From NCBI RefSeq assembly GCF_015709515.1, contig NZ_JADNQZ010000050.1, forward strand, positions 92,440-156,439: DNA of 64,000 nt, read 5' to 3'. Under the pieces are notes generated by a model. It was not told the DNA's origin, did not search any database, and saw nothing but the letters and a program-made list of their open reading frames with translations. Positions 55,949 to 64,000 of the stretch are shown here, piece by piece. The translations under genes and the position numbers were made by a program. Every line of letters starts with the position of its first letter. Positions within the stretch are counted from its first letter, which is position 1. This DNA is from Methylocystis sp. H62. Its GTDB lineage: Bacteria > Pseudomonadota > Alphaproteobacteria > Rhizobiales > Beijerinckiaceae.

Positions 55949-57244
55949 ATGCATGGGCTCGAATCCAGCGCGCCGCAGGTCGACATATGGACTGCGGTTG
56001 GCATCGTCATCGTCTGCGTGTTCCTGTCGGCGGTCTTTGCGGGATCGGAGACGGCGCTCACCGCCGCGTCGCACGCCCGGATGCATTCGCTGGAAAAGGA
56101 GGGCGATAAGCGCGCCGCCGCCGTCAATCGGCTGCTGCGCCAGCGCAACCGCATGATCGCCGCGCTGTTGCTTGGCGGCACCCTGGTCAATATCGGCGGC
56201 TCCGCTTTCACCACGAGCGTGCTGGTCGTCGTCGCGGGCGACAATGGGGCGGTATATGCGACCGTCATCATGACCGTGCTGCTGCTTGTCTTCGCCGAAG
56301 TTCTGCCGAAAACCCTGGCGATCAACCATCCCGACGAAACGTCGCTGCGCGTCGCGAAGTTTATTGCGCCCTTCGTGCGAGTCGTCGGGCCGCTCCTCGC
56401 GGGCGTCGAATATATCGTGCGCATGGTGCTCGCGTTGGCGGGCGTCGAAGTCGGCCAAGGACGAACGGTTCGCTCGCCCTATGACGAATTGAAGAGCGCC
56501 GTCGATATTCTGCATGACGAAGGCAATGTCGAGCGCTCCGCGCGCGACATGTTCGGCGGCGTCCTCGATTTGCAAGTTCTGCATGTGTCGGACGTGATGA
56601 TCCACCGCACCAAAATGCGCACGATCGACGCGGATCTGCCGCCGGACCAGATCGTGCGCGAGGTGCTGTCGTCGCCCTTCACCCGCATGCCGCTCTGGCG
56701 CGAGCGACCGGACAATTTCGTCGGCGTCCTGCATTCGAAGGACATGCTGCGGGCGCTGAACGCCGCAGGCGGCGACGCCTCCAAGCTCGATGTCGGCGAG
56801 GTCATGTTCGCCCCGTGGTTTGTGCCTGAGGCGACGACGCTCGAGGATCAGCTCGAAGCCTTCCTGAAGCGTAAGACGCATTTCGCTTTGGTCGTCGATG
56901 AATATGGCGAGGTGATGGGACTCGTCACGCTCGAAGATATCCTCGAGGAAATCGTCGGCGACATTCGTGACGAACATGATCTTGCGGTGCAGGGCGTGCG
57001 TCCGCAGCCCGACGGGTCGGTGCTGGTCGACGGCGCCGTGCCGGTGCGCGATCTCAATCGGGTCATGGCGTGGGAGCTGCCCGATGAGGAAGCGACAACG
57101 ATCGCGGGACTCGTGATCCACGAGGCGGGCGCGATTCCCGAAGCCGGGCAGGTCTTCACCTATCACGGTTTCCGTTTCGAGGTGATGCGCAAGATCAGGA
57201 ATCGCGTCACCGCCTTGCGGGTGACGCCGCAGCAAGCCGTTTGA
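55949..57244 (+). CDS. HlyC/CorC-family (CNNM) membrane protein
   Basis: 431 residues. The N-terminal ~200 form the DUF21/CNNM membrane domain (VGIVIVCVFLSAVFAGSETA, LLLGGTLVNIGGSAFTTSV, VLPKTLAINHPDE). A pair of CBS domains follows (DVMIHRTKMRTIDADLPPDQ and ALVVDEYGEVMGLVTLEDIL). The C-terminal CorC_HlyC domain ends near FEVMRKIRNRVTALRV. The family is linked to magnesium or cobalt homeostasis. The gene lies 5 bases after aroKB on the same strand, so they are likely co-transcribed, a common alphaproteobacterial pair. Confidence 0.93.
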   Translation: MHGLESSAPQVDIWTAVGIVIVCVFLSAVFAGSETALTAASHARMHSLEKEGDKRAAAVNRLLRQRNRMIAALLLGGTLVNIGGSAFTTSVLVVVAGDNGAVYATVIMTVLLLVFAEVLPKTLAINHPDETSLRVAKFIAPFVRVVGPLLAGVEYIVRMVLALAGVEVGQGRTVRSPYDELKSAVDILHDEGNVERSARDMFGGVLDLQVLHVSDVMIHRTKMRTIDADLPPDQIVREVLSSPFTRMPLWRERPDNFVGVLHSKDMLRALNAAGGDASKLDVGEVMFAPWFVPEATTLEDQLEAFLKRKTHFALVVDEYGEVMGLVTLEDILEEIVGDIRDEHDLAVQGVRPQPDGSVLVDGAVPVRDLNRVMAWELPDEEATTIAGLVIHEAGAIPEAGQVFTYHGFRFEVMRKIRNRVTALRVTPQQAV

Positions 57245-57266
57245 CGACCCGCGCGGAGATCGCTTT

Positions 57267-58703
57267 TTAAATTTCAGCGGATAATTCGGCTTGCAGGCCT
57301 TCGGCGCGATACGAGAGCCTGACGTCTCCGCCCATCTGGCGCGCGAGCACATTGGTGATCAGGAAATGCCCGACTCCGGTTTGCTCCGGGTGTTCGACCT
57401 TCGGGCCCCCCGTCTCCGTCCAATTCAAGATGAGACGCGGACGATCCTCTTCGCGATCGATGCGCCAGCTGATCGCGATCCGACCGTCGTCGTCGGAGAG
57501 CGCTCCGTGCTGCTCGGCGTTGGCAAGCAGTTCGTTGATGGTCAGACCCAAGGCGGAGGCGACCGCGGAGCGCAATTCCAAGTCTTCGCCCGACAGTGAG
57601 ATGCGCTCGGCGTAGTCGTGGCCGCCACAAGACAGCGCGATCATGAGCAGGTCTCTGAGCGGCGTTCGTTCCCAAGAGGTCTGCACGAGCAGCGTGGAGA
57701 TGCGGCTCAGACACTGGACGCGGTGCGAGAAGCCTTGCTGAAAGCTTGAAAAGTCCTGCGCCGTGCGCGCGGTAATATTGGCGATCCCCTGGATCATCGC
57801 GAGCGAATTATTCACCCGGTGATGCAGCTCGCGGTTCATCATCTGATTGTGCATCTCCGCGTTTTTGATCTCGTCGACGTCGGTAATGGCGACGATCGCG
57901 CCGATAACCGCCCCCTTGTCGTCGCGGATCGGCGCGCCGACGATGTTGATCCAGATGTAGGCGCCGTCGCCGCGCTCGATCTTGCACTCGAGCTGCGGAT
58001 GGTTCTCCCCAGCAAGGGCGCGCGCGAGCGGGTATTCCTCATTCGCGACCGGGTGGCCGTCCTGATGAATGGCGTTCCATTTGGAATAGGCCTGGGTGCT
58101 TTCCGAGTAGCGAACAGGGCGACGCAGGATCGCTTCGATGACGTGATTGCCCTCGACGATTCGTCCGCTCGGGGCTTCGGCGATGATGATTCCGACCGGC
58201 ACGGCGTCAAGCAGCGCGCGCAGTTGCAGATTCGCCCCGGCGCGACTGACGATCGTCGAGCTTTTCATCAGTAGATCGTTTAGCTCGGACAGCCTCTTGC
58301 GCTTTTCGCGCAGGCGCTCGTCCATGTCCTGAATGCTATGCGCGATCGCATCGACCTCAGGAACGCCGGTGTCGCTCCAATGCGCGGTCCCGCGCGCCTC
58401 CACGGCCAGGCTCAATTCGGCGAGTTCATGTTGCGCCCTTTGCGTCTCCCGGCGCTGCCTCACCAGTAAAAAAATCACGGAGATCGTCGTCACCAGCGCG
58501 AGCGTGAGCGCGCCAACGATCAGGCGCCAGACCTCGATCATGTTGGCCGCGCCTTCCGCGGCGCGGGCGGCGGACGTCATCGCCAGCAGGAACGCCAGCG
58601 CAGCCCGCGCCGCGGCGACCCCCGGCGCCCGCGGGTATGGTTTGGCCGTCGCCGACACGGGCGGCGACCGCCGGGCTGATCGACCGTTATGGCCTTCCGT
58701 CAT
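57267..58703 (-). CDS. HWE-family sensor histidine kinase
   Basis: 478 residues from ATG 58703 (a longer frame reaches 58772). A membrane helix near residue 60 (LIVGALTLALVTTISVIFLL) is followed by a short linker, a PAS domain (~residues 165-300, LLDAVPVGIIIAEAPSGRIV) with a PAC tail (GAYIWINIVGAPIRDDKG), and an HWE/HisKA_2 dimerisation domain whose phospho-acceptor is in NRELHHRVNNSLAMIQGIAN. The ATP-binding domain has LTINELLANAEQHG. Kinases of this class control PhyR, and the gene sits directly beside ecfG-nepR-phyR, so it is the likely stress sensor. Its stop faces the CorC-like gene. Confidence 0.92.
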   Translation of the reverse strand: MTEGHNGRSARRSPPVSATAKPYPRAPGVAAARAALAFLLAMTSAARAAEGAANMIEVWRLIVGALTLALVTTISVIFLLVRQRRETQRAQHELAELSLAVEARGTAHWSDTGVPEVDAIAHSIQDMDERLREKRKRLSELNDLLMKSSTIVSRAGANLQLRALLDAVPVGIIIAEAPSGRIVEGNHVIEAILRRPVRYSESTQAYSKWNAIHQDGHPVANEEYPLARALAGENHPQLECKIERGDGAYIWINIVGAPIRDDKGAVIGAIVAITDVDEIKNAEMHNQMMNRELHHRVNNSLAMIQGIANITARTAQDFSSFQQGFSHRVQCLSRISTLLVQTSWERTPLRDLLMIALSCGGHDYAERISLSGEDLELRSAVASALGLTINELLANAEQHGALSDDDGRIAISWRIDREEDRPRLILNWTETGGPKVEHPEQTGVGHFLITNVLARQMGGDVRLSYRAEGLQAELSAEI

Positions 58704-58793
58704 TACGCTGCCAAAATTTTCGGGACCCTGCCGGGCGTAACCGTCAGATAGCGCGGAATCTTGGTCGCGCATCCCATGTGAAGGCTTGGCCTG

Positions 58794-59348
58794 TCAAACC
58801 GCGCGGGAAGGTCGGCGCGCGGCGAGGTCCGATACGGTGGGATCGGTGTCGATGTCGCTCGTGTTGAGCAGGCCCAGATGCTCCGCAAGTTTCGCGCGCG
58901 CACGATTCAACCGGCTCTTGACCGTGCCAATGGCCACGCCGCAGATCTCCGCCGCTTCGTCGTAGGAGAGTTCGGTGATCCCGATCAGCAGCAGAATTTC
59001 CTTGTGTTCGGGGGCAAGCTTATCCAGCGCCGCCTGAACATCCGTAAGGGTGAGCGCCGACTCCTGTCCGCCTTTCACGGGGATTTGCTGGGCCAGGAGA
59101 TTATCGCTGTCCTGCACTTCGCGCGAGCGTTTCCGGTAGCTCGAAAAATAGGTATTGCGCAGAATGGTGACGAGCCAGGCGCGCAGATTGGTGTTTCTCT
59201 GAAAGGAGTCGGCGTGCGACCAGGCTTTGACCAGCGTGTCCTGGACCAGGTCGTCGGCGAGGCTATGCGATCCGCAAAGCGAAATGGCGAAGGCGCGCAG
59301 ATAGGGCATCTGCGCCACCATCTGATCTCCGAAAGCCTCGTCGCTCAT
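58794..59348 (-). CDS. ecfG: General stress ECF sigma factor EcfG
   Basis: 184 residues. Region 2 reads PYLRAFAISLCGSHSLADDL and VQDTLVKAWSHADSFQ; region 4 reads LLIGITELSYDEAAEICGVA and GTVKSRLNRARAKL. This is the EcfG group (ECF15) that directs the alphaproteobacterial general stress response at GGAAC-N16/17-GTT promoters. ATG 59348 overlaps the nepR stop (ATGA), so the sigma factor and its anti-sigma factor are made together. The C-terminal ~20 residues after region 4 are a variable tail. Confidence 0.95.
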   Translation of the reverse strand: MSDEAFGDQMVAQMPYLRAFAISLCGSHSLADDLVQDTLVKAWSHADSFQRNTNLRAWLVTILRNTYFSSYRKRSREVQDSDNLLAQQIPVKGGQESALTLTDVQAALDKLAPEHKEILLLIGITELSYDEAAEICGVAIGTVKSRLNRARAKLAEHLGLLNTSDIDTDPTVSDLAARRPSRAV

Positions 59349-59623
59349 TTCTTTTCGCGCTGTTTGGCTTCCAGCTTGGCCAGCAGCACAGTGAATTTGT
59401 CTGGAATCGGTTGGTGGATCAGATCGTCGCAATAGGCGCGAAATACCCGCCCGAGCTGAGCTTGAACCTTCGGGTCCAGCGCAACGCCATCCGCTTGTGC
59501 CCCGTCAGCATCCTGGAAGCCGTCAGCATCAGCCTCCTCCCGACCACCAGTCTTATTGTTCAAGTTCGGTTCCGCGTCGCGGGAGGGGCCATCGTTGTCG
59601 TGAGGATTTTCGCGTTGGCTCAT
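59345..59623 (-). CDS. nepR: Anti-sigma factor NepR
   Basis: 92 residues. The first ~48 are acidic and low-complexity (GGREEADADGFQDADGAQAD). The conserved C-terminal core is LDPKVQAQLGRVFRAYCDDL, then IHQPIPDKFTVLLAKLEAK, which matches the two helices of NepR that clamp EcfG. NepR holds EcfG inactive until phosphorylated PhyR binds it. The start ATG 59623 lies about 75 bases from a GGAAC-N17-GTT promoter. It overlaps ecfG by 4 bases. Confidence 0.93.
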   Translation of the reverse strand: MSQRENPHDNDGPSRDAEPNLNNKTGGREEADADGFQDADGAQADGVALDPKVQAQLGRVFRAYCDDLIHQPIPDKFTVLLAKLEAKQREKK

Positions 59624-59695
59624 TCTCGACCCCGAGTTCGCCCCGAGACTGGCCGCCTCTACCCGGGGCGGCCGAGCGACGACCTCCCTTGATGG

Positions 59696-59722
59696 AACGC
59701 GTAAGAACACTAATTGTTCCGC
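59696..59722. promoter_or_regulatory. Symmetric bidirectional EcfG promoter between nepR and phyR
   Basis: GGAAC at 59696-59700, 17 bases, then GTTCC at 59718-59722. Read on the plus strand this is GGAAC-N17-GTT toward phyR; read on the minus strand it is again GGAAC-N17-GTT toward nepR-ecfG. Each -35 overlaps the other's -10. The start codons are about 80 bases (phyR) and 75 bases (nepR) away. The consensus is established for EcfG sigma factors. Confidence 0.8.
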
Positions 59723-59800
59723 CATTGCAAGCAAGGAACACTGTGACATATCAGCGGGCGCTTGAATTGACTTGGGCGCTGGGCGGCATAGGATGAAACT

Positions 59801-60589
59801 ATGAATCTCTCCCGAGAAATTGCGGTGCACCTGCCTTACCTCCGCCGGTTTGCGAGGGCGCTTTGCGGCTCGCAAAAGAGCGGCGACGCTTACGTTGTCG
59901 CCACGCTCGAGGCGCTGGTGGTGGATCCGGATGCGTTTCCATCGAATATGTCGCCCAAAGTCGGTCTTTACCACCTCTTCATGACGTCGTGGTCGTCGAT
60001 CCGGCTGAACACCGAAGCAGCGCCCGATGACGAGATATCCGCAGCACAGCGGAATATCAGCTTGCTGACGCCGCGCTCGCGACAGGCCTTTTTGCTGCGC
60101 ACGGTCGAAGGGTTTTCGGTCGCTGACGCCGCCGCCATCCTGGGCGCGACCGAAGAAGAGGTCGAAGCGCTCGTAACGGAGGCCGGCCGGGAAATCGCCG
60201 AACGCGTCGCGACGGACGTGCTCATCATCGAGGATGAATCGCTCATTGCGCAGGACATCGAGTTCATCGCGCGCGATCTGGGCCATCGCATCATCGGCGT
60301 CGCCCGCACCCATCAGGAGGCCCTGGAGCTCGCGGCGCGCAAGCGGCCAGGGCTCATTCTCGCGGACATTCAACTTGCCGACGGCAGCTCCGGTCTGAAC
60401 GCCGTCAACGAAATGCTCGAAAGTTTCGACGCGCCAGTGATTTTCATAACGGCATTTCCCGAACGCCTGCTGACCGGCGAGCGGCCCGAGCCGGCGTTTC
60501 TCATCAGCAAGCCCTACAAGGTCGACACGGTCAAGGCGACGATCAGCCAGGCGCTGTTCTTCGAGCGCAAGGCGTCCCGCGCGGCATAG
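59801..60589 (+). CDS. phyR: Anti-anti-sigma response regulator PhyR
   Basis: 262 residues. Residues ~1-125 form a sigma-like (EcfG-mimic) domain: VHLPYLRRFARALCGSQKSG and LTPRSRQAFLLRTVEGFSVA. Residues ~138-255 form a receiver domain: VLIIEDESLIAQDIEFIARD, phospho-acceptor Asp in LILADIQLADGSSG and the lysine in FLISKPYKVDT. When phosphorylated, PhyR binds NepR through the sigma-like domain and frees EcfG. The gene is divergent from nepR-ecfG and has an EcfG promoter about 80 bases upstream, giving positive feedback. Confidence 0.96.
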   Translation: MNLSREIAVHLPYLRRFARALCGSQKSGDAYVVATLEALVVDPDAFPSNMSPKVGLYHLFMTSWSSIRLNTEAAPDDEISAAQRNISLLTPRSRQAFLLRTVEGFSVADAAAILGATEEEVEALVTEAGREIAERVATDVLIIEDESLIAQDIEFIARDLGHRIIGVARTHQEALELAARKRPGLILADIQLADGSSGLNAVNEMLESFDAPVIFITAFPERLLTGERPEPAFLISKPYKVDTVKATISQALFFERKASRAA

Positions 60590-60774
60590 CGCGTCTCGAG
60601 CCGCGGCGATCCCCTTTAGCGGCGTTTCATTCCACGAAAAGGCCGCTTCAAAGCTGTAGTCTGGCTGTTTCCGCGCGCCATATAAAACCCTCGCATTAGG
60701 GCGAGGTCCCGCTGAGTCGCTCGAGAAGAGCCTTTCATCGATTTCGGGGCGCTCGAGCGGGGGGCGCTTCGACC

Positions 60775-62595
60775 GTGAATAGTCAAGTTATAGCGCCAAA
60801 TGGCGCTGCAGAGGCGACTCGGCATGCGCGAGCGCGTTGGCGGGAATTCTGCGCGCTTGCCCTGGGATTCTGGGCCGGCGAGACCAGCCGACGGGCTTGG
60901 ATTCTGACGGGGCTGGTCGCCCTGTGCATCGCGCTGCAGCTTGGGGCGCAGCTCAGCATCAACGAATGGAACCGGACGTTTTTCGACGCGCTCGAAAGCA
61001 AGCATGTCGAAGCGCTGAGTTGGGCGACGATCCTGTTGCCCGCCCTCGTCGCATTCAGCGGCCTCGCCATTAGCGGAACGCTTGTCGCGCGTATGACGTT
61101 GCAGATGCGCTGGCGAGAATGGCTCACTGAAAGACTCGCGGGCTGGTGGCTCGAGGACCAGCGCTACTACCGTCTCGAGATCGCCGCAGCCGAGCAGACC
61201 TCGCCGGAATACCGAATCGCCAAGGACGTGCAACTCGCCATCGATCCGCTGGTCGAATTCGCCGTCGGCTTTTTGACCGCGCTGGCGACGGCGTTGGCCT
61301 TCGTCGGAGTTCTGTGGAACGTTGGCGGCGCCCTGGAGCTTGATCTGTTCGGCGCGCGCCTCGTGTTGCCGGGATATCTCGGCTTCGCCGCGGTGATCTA
61401 TGCGACGATCGCCGGCGGCCTCGCCTACTTCGCCGGACGTCCGCTCGTTCCGGCCGTTGCGCAGAAGAACGAGGCTGAAGCGCGGTTCCTCGCCGAACTC
61501 ACACGGCTGAAGGAGAACGCGGAAAGCATTGCGCTCATACGAGGCGACGCCGACGAATTGAGCTCTGTTCTGCAGAACTATCGACGCGTCGTCGCCGCCT
61601 GGATACGCCAGATCCATCGCAACGGGGTGATCGCCACCGTGCAGAGCGCCAATGGCGCGCTGGTGCCGCTGATTCCGCTCGTGCTCGTCGCGCCCAAATA
61701 TCTCTCGGGCGCTCTGACGCTGGGAATGGTCATGCAGCTGACCGCCGCCTTCATCTCGGTGCAGATCGCCTTCAATTGGTTCATCGACAATTCGGTGCGC
61801 GTCGCGGAGTGGATGGCCTCAGCCAACCGGGTCGACGAACTTGTCGAAGAGCTTGAGAGTCTCGATATCGGCGTCATCATGGAGGAGAAGGAGTTTATCG
61901 ATTTCGGCGTTAGCGACGACGGCACGATTCACATAGAGGATCTCGCGGTCGCGCATCGCAACGGTCGAATTGTGATTGCTGGCGCGAACGTTGTCATTCC
62001 CGCTGGCGAAAAGCTGCTCGTGGCGGGGCCGAGCGGCACGGGAAAGAGCACGCTTATTCGCGCCCTCGCCGGATTGTGGCCGTGGGGTTCGGGGCGCATC
62101 CTCTTGCCGACAGACGCTCACATCGCCTTTGTGCCGCAGAAGCCGTACATCCCGTTGGGCACGCTTCGTCAGGCGATGCTCTATTCAATTTCCGACAAGG
62201 AAATCACCGACGATATGATCGGAGGCGCGATGCGGCGATGCGGCCTGGGTTATCTCGTCAAACATCTTGACGAAGAGCAGCGCTGGGACCAATCGCTTTC
62301 CGGCGGCGAGCGGCAGCGAACGGCTTTTGTTCGGCTCTTGCTGCAAAGGCCGCAGATTATCATCATGGATGAAGCGACGTCGGCGCTTGACGAAGAGAGT
62401 CAGGTGTCGATGTTGCGCCTGTTCAATGAAGATCTCGCCGGCGCGACGGTGATCAGCGTCGGCCATCGCGTTGGCATGGAAGATTTTCACGACAAGAAAC
62501 TCGTTCTTGAGCGTCGCCCCGCCGGCGCGCATATTACGAGCCGTAAGCTGCAAAAATCCCTGTGGCACTTGTTCGACGACGCCGCGCTGCATTGA
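60775..62595 (+). CDS. SbmA/BacA-type ABC transporter (permease-ATPase fusion)
   Basis: 606 residues. The N-terminal ~370 residues form an SbmA_BacA-like membrane domain with about six helices (LTGLVALCIALQLGAQLSIN, WNRTFFDALESKHVEALSW, NPLE-like region at PEYRIAKDVQLAIDPLVEF). The C-terminal domain is an ABC ATPase: Walker A GPSGTGKSTLIRALAGLW, signature LSGGERQRTAFVRLLL, Walker B IIIMDEATSALDEES and switch His in VGHRVGM. Relatives include YddA and BclA of rhizobia, some of which move peptides or affect very-long-chain lipids; the substrate here is unknown. The start is GTG 60775. It is on the same strand as phyR, 185 bases downstream. Confidence 0.9.
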   Translation: MNSQVIAPNGAAEATRHARARWREFCALALGFWAGETSRRAWILTGLVALCIALQLGAQLSINEWNRTFFDALESKHVEALSWATILLPALVAFSGLAISGTLVARMTLQMRWREWLTERLAGWWLEDQRYYRLEIAAAEQTSPEYRIAKDVQLAIDPLVEFAVGFLTALATALAFVGVLWNVGGALELDLFGARLVLPGYLGFAAVIYATIAGGLAYFAGRPLVPAVAQKNEAEARFLAELTRLKENAESIALIRGDADELSSVLQNYRRVVAAWIRQIHRNGVIATVQSANGALVPLIPLVLVAPKYLSGALTLGMVMQLTAAFISVQIAFNWFIDNSVRVAEWMASANRVDELVEELESLDIGVIMEEKEFIDFGVSDDGTIHIEDLAVAHRNGRIVIAGANVVIPAGEKLLVAGPSGTGKSTLIRALAGLWPWGSGRILLPTDAHIAFVPQKPYIPLGTLRQAMLYSISDKEITDDMIGGAMRRCGLGYLVKHLDEEQRWDQSLSGGERQRTAFVRLLLQRPQIIIMDEATSALDEESQVSMLRLFNEDLAGATVISVGHRVGMEDFHDKKLVLERRPAGAHITSRKLQKSLWHLFDDAALH

Positions 62596-62607
62596 TTTGT
62601 TGGCGCT

Positions 62608-62712
62608 AGGGCAGCTCCGAAAAAGTTGAAAGGCTTTTTCGATGAAACCCGCTCCAATATTTTGATGTTGAGCGATTCCCTATCGATCACATGTTTCGAT
62701 GTGATCGATAAG
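62608..62712. repeat. Palindromic element with a perfect 12-bp stem
   Basis: AAAAAG-N8-CTTTTT near 62620 is followed by TATCGATCACAT (62681-62692), loop GTTTCG, ATGTGATCGATA (62699-62710). Sequences of this kind recur between genes of Hyphomicrobiales. In this position it could also terminate the ABC transporter transcript. Only one copy is in the window. Confidence 0.55.
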
Positions 62713-62867
62713 CGCGCCAAGGCGTCTGCCGCGCATGTACCCTCAACTGTGCCCAACGATCCATATATCGGGTTTCCCAAAGGACCTATCGTTTGCTCTG
62801 CGTCGATGAGCAAATGCGAATGCGTTTGAGCGGCGCAGATTTCTTTGACCCTTTGGGAGGTTGAGAT

Positions 62868-64000
62868 ATGCAAGTCGCTTACAATGGAGCAACGCCGTCG
62901 GTCGCGCCAATGGGCGTGACCATGGATCAGATGTTTGCGCCGCAAGGCTTCTTAGGCGGCGCGCTGGGCAGCGCGCTCGGCGGTCTTGGCGGCGGCGCGA
63001 TTGGCCGCGCCTTCGGCAACCAGAATCTCGGTCGGCAGATCGGCAACGTCGCGGGCGGCGTGCTCGGCGGCTTGCTGCCGTTCGACGCCGGCCCGCAGGC
63101 CTATGCTGGAACTTATTATGTCCCGCAAACGGCAGCGCCTGGTTTCGCGCCGCAGGGCTTTGTCGGCGACGCGCTCGGCGCCATCGGCGCGCCGCTCGGC
63201 GGCTTCATCGGCGGCCGCTTCGGCAACGCCGGGCTCGGTCAGACGATCGGCGGCACTGTGGGCGGTCTCGCCCAGCGCTTCCTGCCGTTCGACGCCGGCC
63301 CGCAGCAGCAGCCTGTCTATTATTACGCGCCGCAGTCGGCGGATCCGTCCTTTGCGCCGCAGGGCTTCATCGGCGATGCGCTCGGCGCGGTCGGAGGCCG
63401 GGTTGGCAACTGGATCGGCGGACGCTTCGGCAACGCCGGCGCCGGTCAGACGGTTGGCAATGTGGTGGGCGGCCTTGCCCAGCGCTTCCTGCCCTTCGAG
63501 GCCGGCCCGCAGCCGCAGCAGCAGCCTGTCTATTATTACGCGCCGCAGTCGGCGGATCCGTCCTTTGCGCCGCAGGGCTTTGTCGGCGACGCGCTCGGCG
63601 CCATCGGCGCGCCGCTCGGCGGCTTCATCGGCGGCCGCTTCGGCAACGCCGGGCTCGGTCAGACGATCGGCGGCACTGTGGGCGGTCTCGCCCAGCGCTT
63701 CCTGCCGTTCGACGCCGGCCCGCAGCAGCAGCCTGTCTATTATTACGCGCCGCAGTCGGCGGATCCGTCCTTTGCGCCGCAGGGCTTCATCGGCGATGCG
63801 CTCGGCGCGGTCGGAGGCCGGGTTGGCAACTGGATCGGCGGACGCTTCGGCAACGCCGGCGCCGGTCAGACGGTTGGCAATGTGGTGGGCGGCCTTGCCC
63901 AGCGCTTCCTGCCCTTCGAGGCCGGCCCGCAGCCGCAGCAGCAGCCTGTCTATTATTACGCGCCGCAGTCGGCGGATCCGTCCTTTGCGCCGCAGGGCTT
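62868..64000 (+). CDS. Glycine-rich tandem-repeat protein (3' end outside window)
   Basis: ATG 62868 has GGGAGG about 8 bases upstream; the frame stays open to the window end (377 codons). After MQVAYNGATPSVAPMGVTMD, the protein is made of ~70-residue units. Each starts FAPQGF[VIL]G, continues with a glycine-rich helix-like stretch (GDALGAIGAPLGGFIGGRFG; GNVVGGLAQRF) and ends LPF[DE]AGPQ followed by a spacer QPVYYYAPQSADPS. Units alternate between two types, and the DNA repeats perfectly every 420 bases from 63147. No signal peptide or known domain is seen. Surface, inclusion-body or aggregation-type roles are possible guesses; I do not recognise the family. Confidence 0.8.
   Translation, partial: MQVAYNGATPSVAPMGVTMDQMFAPQGFLGGALGSALGGLGGGAIGRAFGNQNLGRQIGNVAGGVLGGLLPFDAGPQAYAGTYYVPQTAAPGFAPQGFVGDALGAIGAPLGGFIGGRFGNAGLGQTIGGTVGGLAQRFLPFDAGPQQQPVYYYAPQSADPSFAPQGFIGDALGAVGGRVGNWIGGRFGNAGAGQTVGNVVGGLAQRFLPFEAGPQPQQQPVYYYAPQSADPSFAPQGFVGDALGAIGAPLGGFIGGRFGNAGLGQTIGGTVGGLAQRFLPFDAGPQQQPVYYYAPQSADPSFAPQGFIGDALGAVGGRVGNWIGGRFGNAGAGQTVGNVVGGLAQRFLPFEAGPQPQQQPVYYYAPQSADPSFAPQG
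63147..64000 (+). repeat. Perfect 420-bp tandem repeat inside the glycine-rich gene
   Basis: Bases 63147-63580 are identical to 63567-64000 throughout, with a period of 420 bases (140 codons). Each period holds two related subunits of 207 and 213 bases. The window ends inside the repeat, so the copy number is unknown. Confidence 0.95.

Noticed and set aside
63147..64000. CRISPR-like array
   Set aside because: The repeats are long, contiguous, in frame and protein-coding, with no variable spacers.

Overview
The window is GC-rich chromosomal DNA from an alphaproteobacterium. Three enzymes of the ethylmalonyl-CoA (EMC) pathway lie within 13 kb (ecm, ccr, mcd). There are also a CcrM-type GANTC methyltransferase, homospermidine synthase and a PhyR/NepR/EcfG general stress locus. 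This combination points to the Hyphomicrobiales (Rhizobiales), and most likely to a serine-cycle methylotroph such as the Methylocystis/Methylosinus group. The order-level call is firm; the genus is inference.

Layout. 1-214: the tail of an OmpA-like protein. 335-12377: a complete glycogen cluster (glgP, glgB, glgC, glgA and a GlgX-MalQ fusion). 12352-16626: an EnvC-like amidase activator, a CtpA protease and ccmC-ccmD-ccmG. 16645-21710: a TSUP permease and a TetR regulator, divergent from a three-domain LplT-acyltransferase-acyl-ACP synthetase fusion. 22168-30039: hss, a PA0069-type radical SAM protein, rnhB, ccrM, uppP and an OFA-family MFS transporter. 30447-45824: the EMC region, interrupted twice by small foreign insertions. 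45853-48514: small unknown genes, a GST and an SDR. 48590-52293: ilvBNC behind a leader-peptide attenuator. 52400-57244: a tandem SnoaL protein, a Nudix protein, an AroK-AroB fusion and a CorC-like protein. 57267-60589: the general stress response module (HWE kinase, ecfG, nepR, phyR). 60775-62595: an SbmA/BacA-type ABC exporter. 62868-end: a glycine-rich repeat protein that runs off the window.

The most interesting observation is a pair of insertions with the same geometry. In each, a foreign-looking single-gene segment lies directly after the 3' end of a host gene, and a second, diverged copy of that 3' end lies on the far side. The first carries a RelA/SpoT-domain protein in clearly AT-rich DNA and sits behind ecm. 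The second carries a large P-loop GTPase with an integrase-arm-like N-terminus and sits behind an ABC permease gene. In the first case the repeat ends exactly at a perfect 14-bp palindrome inside the ecm cobalamin-binding motif, and the two copies differ mostly at synonymous sites. This suggests site-specific integration of elements that carry replacement gene ends. No recombinase gene is visible in either segment. Other signals are a symmetric bidirectional EcfG promoter, an ilv attenuator with an Ile-Leu-Val leader peptide, paired TetR operators, a perfect 420-bp tandem repeat inside a gene, and at least four families of dispersed palindromic repeats.
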